Shown here: positions 59,017 through 64,000 of the stretch, piece by piece
Layout: every line of letters begins with the position of its first letter
Position numbering within the stretch: the first letter of the stretch is position 1
Assembly (NCBI GenBank): GCA_949752745.1
Contig: OX457024.1
Location: 55,492,510-55,556,509 of the forward strand
Source of the DNA: Protula sp. h YS-2021
Taxonomy: Eukaryota; Annelida; Polychaeta; Sabellida; Serpulidae
Length of the DNA: 64,000 bases
Direction: 5' to 3'
Program-made: the position numbers and the translations under genes
The notes under the pieces: generated by a model
Seen by the model: only the letters and a program-made list of their open reading frames with translations
Told to the model about the DNA's origin: nothing
The model's database searches: none

Positions 59017-59225
59017 CCAGCGACTTCTCAGACGACGCCCCTTCAACAGCCGATTCCGCATTCGCGGATAAGCCGACTCTACCCTTTTCACTGGTCTCTC
59101 ACAAAGCTCTTTTGACATGGTTTCAACGCCTTGAATGACGCAATCGCTGCCCGAACAACGTTCTTCGGATTGCGCCACCCCCTTCCCAACGGTGGCCGTA
59201 ACTTCTGTGTCATGGTTTTCGATCG
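59017..59225 (-). pseudogene. Triplicated exon, copy a (decaying)
   Basis: It is nearly identical to copy b over VAQSEERxSxSDCVIxGV and MSKELCERPVKR. The ancestral acceptor TTTCAG is mutated to TTTCAT (about 59,244-59,249). A substitute AG lies 18 nt further in (GTTGCAG before CGATCG). An internal rearrangement after VKR replaces the HTHSSQGEKD part and shifts the frame, so that the donor is reached in phase 0 rather than phase 1. Inclusion would break the downstream frame. Confidence 0.75.
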
Positions 59226-59594
59226 CTGCAACGGGGATATTGTATGAAAATGTAAACTAATTATTCTGTGCAAGCGAAATGAACAGATGTTTTAAAATTA
59301 ATTTAAACTCTGTGATTTCTTCCAATGCCAATGTTTCATTCTAATGTAACAGCCGAGTCATAAACTATGACGTCCTTATTTCATCCTTGAACAATTTAAA
59401 GCTTAGCCGCACAGGACATGCATGTTCAAAATTCTGACAACAGTCCGTTTCGCTTCAGTCTTACAAGTTCCGGTTCAGTAAAATAACGAAACTGCCCTTC
59501 GGATCACACGCACACAAAAAAAAGAGATGTCGAATGAAACGAGAAATACGCGTCAAGCAAAATATATGTTGCATATTCGTCCATCTGTAATTAC

Positions 59595-59804
59595 CTGAAA
59601 TCGGCGCAGGGATATTTTCCGCTGCTTTCTTAATCTGGCTACAGGCTTGGTTAACATCCGAACTGTCATCACTATCTTTAACCGGTCCCCCAACAACTTC
59701 ACCCACAAAATGGGTCAAGTGGCTCTGATCCCTGCCGCATAACCTCTTTGCGGCTTCTGCCCAGCCCTTGATGTATCCCTTCCCGGGGTTTTTACACACC
59801 TCTT
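59595..59804 (-). CDS. Exon with conserved basic GKGYIKGW segment
   Basis: The 210-nt exon encodes EVCKNPGKGYIKGWAEAAKR, LCGRDQSHLTHFVGEVVG, GPVKDSDDSSDVNQACSQ and IKKAAENIPAPIS. The acceptor is TTTTCTGCAG and the donor is GTAATT. It enters with two bases that complete a Glu codon from the 60,558-60,616 exon (ATT GAA GAG), exact frame continuity. It probably extends the PWWP-like region. Confidence 0.78.
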
Positions 59805-60050
59805 CTGCAGAAAATAGTGACGGAATACTTAATCATTCCACATTTCATTCCATACAAGTTTAGACGCACATAAATCATTCCCAAAAACCATGCGAAAACA
59901 CACTGTGCGTAAAGGAACACGATACTTTTTTATCATTCCAAGGCGTGAGCACAAAAATTACACGTACACAATGGTCATTTCAATTTGTATTCCACGCAAG
60001 TTACAGAGAGAACAGATACCGAAGAGAAAATTTAAAAATAGGTGTTATAC
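59805..60050. other. Intron, no distinct feature
   Basis: AT-rich intron without repeats or exons seen. Confidence 0.4.
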
Positions 60051-60535
60051 GAATAAGTAAACTCTCGCATATACAGTCCGTTTAGCAATGAGAACGTGCA
60101 ACTGGCAATACAGGGATTCAGCACTTCATCTAAAATACTGAAAAATACAAGTCCTTTTGGGTCTGATGCTTCCGGTCAGATAATCGAACCTGCAAACTAA
60201 TGAAGCATTATCATGCAAAACTCAACGGAAACGGGGATTTGCAAACCACAAAACGACAAAACAGACATTTAACCCAATCACAGGGAAGGAAAAAATCGAA
60301 TAAGTAAAATCTCGCATATACAGTCCGTTTAGCAATGAGAACGTGCAACTGGCAATACAGGGATTCAGCACTTCATCTAAGATACTGAAAAATACAAGTC
60401 CTTTTGAGTCTGATGCTTCCGGCTAGATAATCGAACCTGCAAACTTATGAAGCACTATCATGCAAAACGGAGATTTGCAAACCATAAAACGACAAAACAG
60501 ACATTTAACCCAATCACAGGGAAGGAAAAAATCTG
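60051..60535. repeat. ~245-bp tandem duplication (intron)
   Basis: CTCGCATATACAGTCCGTTT through CAGGGAAGGAAAAAATC occurs twice in a row (about 60,063 and 60,309) with about 96% identity and one small deletion in the second copy. Recent. Confidence 0.95.
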
Positions 60536-60557
60536 TCATTTCTTAATAACATATTAC

Positions 60558-60616
60558 CAATTCCCACAGCCATAGGAAACGGTTTGAGCTTCCTGGGATC
60601 GGAAACTTTCTCTGGA
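60558..60616 (-). CDS. Short exon following the PWWP-like exon
   Basis: The 59-nt exon encodes PEKVSDPRKLKPFPMAVGI. The acceptor is CATTTTTAG and the donor is GTAATA. It leaves one base that forms GAA with the next exon. The junction with the upstream exon is not resolved because its entry phase does not match a simple splice from the PWWP-like exon. Confidence 0.65.
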
Positions 60617-60843
60617 CTAAAAATGAAAGAATGTTTTGAATTCATGGATCACTCTCAGCTGCTGTAAGGACGTCACTTCTGTCCTTGTCAAGTTTTTTTT
60701 TCAGTTATTACAGGAGCAAAAAAAAAATGTTACGATACACTGGTCTTTCAACTCTACAAAAGTATAATTTCTGCGAATAGGACGTCATCATTCCACAAGA
60801 ACACGCAAAAACAAAAGGCAATCTAAATCAACCTGGTTGTACA

Positions 60844-60867
60844 GGACGTCCACGACCTGGAAAGGAA
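60844..60867 (-). CDS. Possible 24-nt microexon
   Basis: Between TTTCCTTTCCAG and GTTGAT lies a 24-nt segment reading VVDVLYNQ in phase 0, directly extending the FDFAK end of the PWWP-like exon. Its exit phase does not fit the next exon, so the model here is tentative. Confidence 0.35.
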
Positions 60868-60891
60868 AGCAATAGAAAAATGTTTAAGAAC

Positions 60892-61077
60892 TTTCGCAAA
60901 GTCAAAACCGCAAAACGAGACTTCTATACTTCCGTCAGGGTCCCGGCCTTCCACACGTGCAGGCCACCACTTTCTTCTATACATGTGAAGCACAACGTCA
61001 CCTGTTCTGTAGCGCTGAAGATCAACGAACTGTTCTAGGACCTTGGTCTTTTTAATCCACCCTTTTTTCCGCGGCAT
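60892..61077 (-). CDS. First coding exon: PWWP-like domain
   Basis: An ATG sits directly after the acceptor TTGCTTTCACAG, so a 5' UTR exon lies upstream. 62 codons: MPRKKGWIKKTKVLEQFVDL, then YRTGDVVLHMYRRKWWPARV, EGRDPDGSIEVSFCGFDFAK. GDVVL...KWWPARV is the signature of PWWP/Tudor-type chromatin-reader folds, which bind methylated histone tails and DNA. The donor GTTCTT is weak. Fusion of such a reader to a recombinase-like core suggests chromatin-targeted action, by inference. Confidence 0.75.
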
Positions 61078-61227
61078 CTGTGAAAGCAATAAGAGAATGA
61101 TCATTAGCTGAATATATTGGGAATTTGAAATAACGACAACACAATCCATAAATCTTAGCGAAACTAACCGACAAGTGACCGGATACATTTGGTGTAGCAT
61201 TGTGATTTTCTTTTTCTTTCTTTTTTT

Positions 61228-61320
61228 TTTTTTACTGCTATCTCTCTAGCCGTGGAGTCCCTCACGGAGTAGCAAGAAGGAATCTCAATCTTAGGTATGA
61301 CCCGACAGCATGAGCTATAA
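61228..61320 (-). mobile_element. Truncated SINE fragment
   Basis: GTCATACCTAAGATTGAGATT, CTTGCTACTCCGTGAGGGAC and TCCACGGCTAGAG on the minus strand match the body of the SINE at 40,973-41,220. The tRNA-like head is missing. Confidence 0.75.
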
Positions 61321-62330
61321 CTGCGCGAAATTGACCGATTTTTTTTTTTTTTACATTCAAAGAGATCATCCATGCCGTTTTTTCTTCTATCATTACATCC
61401 TAATCCCACCTGAATTCAGCCGAAACGCAAAAGTTTTTCCGAAAAAGTCTAAGTGCGAATTGGCTTATTCTTTTAATCGTTCAAGGTGGAGGGGGAGACA
61501 AAGCATCCGGACTGCGTTCAGGGTAGGGGGTTTAAAATTGGCAAAAGTCTGTGTACGTATTAACAGGGCTGGAAATTGACGGGGATCAGAGACCGTCCTT
61601 TTTGGCTACCCAGAGTCCGACTCAGCCGCAAAAAATCAGGTCTTCTTGCACCCTATGTTATTTTAACACGGTTCGGATCCTCCTTAAATAGCTTAGGACC
61701 CTTTTTCAAAGGCCCAGGTCCCAAGGAACCGGACCAAAAGTAGCTAGTTTCCAGCAGTGGCCACTTACAAAAAATTGTAAACAAAGAAATCCAGGAAAAG
61801 ACAACATCGACAGCATTTTCAAGCGAAACTGAGCAACAATTTTCTGAGCGAACATTTCTAGACACATAAATCCATAAAATAAAAAGATATGTTAGCTCAG
61901 AATGTGCCATCCTCACAATCAAGCCTGTATTTTTACAGCAGCATCTTACACAAAAAAAGTGCCACAAATCACACCAAACACGCTAAAACAACATTTTTCC
62001 GTGATTTACAAAATAACCGCGCTTTTAACATGTGTGTATTTACCTTTCAGGCGTATCCTCATTAACTTTGTATCCACATTTAATTTTTTAAAAATTATCC
62101 ACATGTAACCTGGACGCTTTCTGCATTGAAAGTGATGCCACCAAGAACAAAGCTGCGCGCATACACCTCGTGACAGGTTAATTTGCATACTGAGTAAAAA
62201 AAAAACATTCAAGTTCATGTACACAGTGTAGTGCTTCGCAGATAATTTCATTCCAAACCTTACAATATATTTTTATAAACTAACACAAACTAAAAAATAT
62301 CACCAAACAAGCATTTCAATGGCAGAAAAC
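61321..62330. other. No supported gene
   Basis: AT-rich sequence with a T-run at 61,340-61,352. Reading frames lack splice signals or motifs. The upstream exon and promoter of the PWWP/recombinase-like gene may lie here but cannot be placed. Confidence 0.4.
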
Positions 62331-62334
62331 CTTG

Positions 62335-62770
62335 ACAAAATAACGGATTATTTCGCGCGCAAACAGTAACAAGGCGAGTCAATCATAAAAGTAGTGCACA
62401 CACAATTAAAACAGCGCTCAATAATATACAGTCAGCCTGTCATGAGCGTGGGAACCTCGAGCTTTTAGCCCGTTCAAAGATCAAACCAAATCTACTGCGA
62501 AATAGAGCTTCTGATACGTGTTTGAATTGGCAATTCCGAAGGAGGACGGGGGCCTGGATGGAGAGGGGGGGGGATCTGAGAAGCATATATGGAAGATAAA
62601 TATGACATTTTTCGCGTGTAAATAGTAAAAAGGCAAGCCAATCTTAAAAGTAGTGCTCAAACAAATAAAACAGCGCACAATAATACACAATCAGCCTATC
62701 ACATGTGCGTGAGAATCTCTCGCTTCAGCCCGCTGACAGATGGAAGCGAATCAACTACGAATAGTCGTTT
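62335..62770. repeat. ~260-bp tandem duplication, two diverged copies
   Basis: TTTCGCGCGCAAACAGTAAC / TTTCGCGTGTAAATAGTAA, TCATAAAAGTAGTGC / TCTTAAAAGTAGTGC and CAGTCAGCCTGTCA / CAATCAGCCTATCA recur in order, with G-rich patches. Confidence 0.75.
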
Positions 62771-63030
62771 CGGTGTGTTTATCAACAGTCAATTTCGCAG
62801 TTGGCGTGTACAAGAGAGGAGGAGGAAGGGTGAGGGGGATCTGGCCGTGAAAATTTTTTTTCACTTCTAGACTTTACCAGTGCATTTCGCTTTTTTTGGG
62901 GAAAGGGTGGGGTTTACCCTGAATGCCCCCAACCCCGTTTTTGCACCAATTTAACAGTACAAATACTACAATTTTTGGCTAAAAAAAAGCCGTTTTGATG
63001 TGCCAAAACGTAGTCAACGTGAAACGAATC

Positions 63031-63032
<2 letters not shown>

Positions 63033-63092
<60 letters not shown>
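63033..63092. repeat. (TC)n microsatellite
   Basis: About 30 uninterrupted TC dinucleotides, 60 bp. Confidence 0.98.
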
Positions 63093-63097
<5 letters not shown>

Positions 63098-63099
63098 AT

Positions 63100-63900
63100 A
63101 TTTTTTTAAATAAAGCATACTCAAGATTAAGGACAGTGAGATAGTGAAACTCAGTTAAAGCGAAATTTTTTTGGATAAAGGGAGGGGGAGGTTTGCACGT
63201 CAGTGTCTCCCACTAGCTACACTAATGGAGCAATATATTTTTGAAGGATTGCGTCCTGCAATGAGCAAAATAAACCGATTTTAATGCGTTTATCAGCTAC
63301 AAATTTCGCAGTGGTTGTGTATTAGAGGGGAGGGGGGGGGGGGGTTCTCGCCTACAAAAATCTTAAGTTTAACGGTTTTAACATTTTTTCCAACAAACAG
63401 GCTGTACCATTGCATTTTGCTTTTGTTACAGGAGGGGGTGGGAGTGGGGACGGTGCACCTCTCTACTTGCGCTAAAGCGACAATGCACTTTTGAAGTATT
63501 ATATTCAGTCAAAGTGAAATAAGAAGAATTTGAAAAAGAAGACAGCACAGTTAAGATTACGGTCACCAAGCAGTGAGAAACAAAACTCAGTTCTTCAAGT
63601 GATATTGACGGAAAGACTGAGTGTCTATTAGACTTCCACGCACATGACACACGCTTGTACACCCCAAAAATATAAATGGCATCACACAAGAATCTGCCTC
63701 TACACAGCGAAACCAGGCGAACTTGGGAGAATTTGGAGAACACAGCACTCAAGTTTAATGGCATCAAGTAATGAGAGATTAAGTCAATTTCAGCGCTAGC
63801 CACAGAAAGATTGAGTGTAAATAAGACATGTACGGACACGTAACACGCCTGTTCGCACAACAAAAAATTATAAATTGCACTGAGAGTTTACAGTGACTGC
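63100..63900. repeat. Diverged ~210-bp repeats, relatives of the 54.8-55.9 kb array
   Basis: CAAGATTAAGGACAGTGAG, GTTAAGATTACGGTCACCAA and AAGTTTAATGGCATCAAG are diverged forms of CCAGATTAAGGGCACCAAG. A 145-codon minus-strand frame crosses them without start context or motifs and is not called a gene. Confidence 0.6.
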
Positions 63901-64000
63901 AATTCACACACAACACGCGTACATGAGGCTTGCGAAACAGACCGGCTTACATAAAGAAACCGAGAATAATATGTCCAACAAATGACTTGGTTAAAAAAAA

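Larger units (their letters stand above)
50133..61077 (-). pseudogene. PWWP / zinc-finger / tyrosine-recombinase-like / Myb-like multi-exon gene, with frame breaks
   Basis: About fourteen minus-strand exons with consensus splice sites encode, in order: a PWWP-like chromatin-reader segment, several acidic and Ser/Thr-rich exons, Lys/Arg-rich repeats, a C2H2 and a C2HC finger, a helical core, a tyrosine-recombinase-like catalytic region (RSGEVERL, GK, MRKHLAT, FMGHDIRVHRDYY) and Myb/SANT-like C-terminal modules. Downstream of exon 3 every clear intron is phase 1. The protein core resembles an uncharacterised family I know from cnidarians, molluscs and fish, distantly like Crypton-type recombinases. 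One in-frame stop (52,126-52,128) and about seven single-base frame breaks, mostly in A-runs, indicate either a recent pseudogene or sequence errors. It may be a domesticated or mobile recombinase. Confidence 0.75.

Noticed and set aside
63426..63863. A 145-codon minus-strand reading frame
   Set aside because: It crosses diverged ~210-bp repeats and has no recognisable motif or codon pattern of a gene.

Overview
The window is nuclear DNA of an animal. It carries spliced exons of a Csk-type tyrosine kinase and a second multi-exon gene, all on the minus strand, set in a very large amount of tandem and mobile DNA. Composite elements with tandem cores, a tetranucleotide run and a terminal hairpin, together with a tRNA-derived SINE and a LINE tail ending in (AACT)n, point to a lophotrochozoan, most likely a mollusc. 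That placement is an inference from repeat style, not a proof.

Layout. 1-7.1 kb: a 114-bp satellite, a ~330-bp triple repeat and the 3' end of a composite element (here called family F1). 7.1-20.5 kb: a degenerate ~148-bp repeat field interrupted by an old hAT-like element (8.47-11.97 kb, itself full of later insertions), a complete F1 element (14.13-17.49 kb) and a further composite element (18.25-18.99 kb). 20.9-39.3 kb, minus strand: five exons of a CSK gene (two alternative SH2 exons, a linker/glycine-loop exon and two kinase N-lobe exons) with introns packed with composite repeats. The SH3 exons and the kinase catalytic-loop exons are not visible here. 39.5-50 kb: more repeats, a SINE with target-site duplication, a truncated LINE, another F1 element and a ~200-bp array. 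50.1-61.1 kb, minus strand: about fourteen exons encoding a PWWP-like domain, acidic/low-complexity segments, two zinc fingers, a tyrosine-recombinase-like core and Myb/SANT-like C-terminal domains. The gene has an in-frame stop and several one-base frame breaks. 61.1-64 kb: degenerate repeats only.

Main points of interest. (1) The two CSK SH2 exons are each exactly 220 nt with identical phases, so including both breaks the frame: they look like mutually exclusive exons. (2) The donor end of a CSK kinase exon, with its splice site, has been amplified into about 20 tandem 41-bp copies in the intron. (3) Many element families share one architecture (tandem cores, tetranucleotide run, 3' hairpin, often CTAA, with subterminal inverted repeats in two families), as in Helentron-associated elements. 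In one copy the terminal hairpin is the centre of a ~150-bp inverted duplication. (4) The PWWP/zinc-finger/recombinase gene has only phase-1 introns downstream of its third exon and contains a tandemly triplicated exon, one copy of which is decaying.
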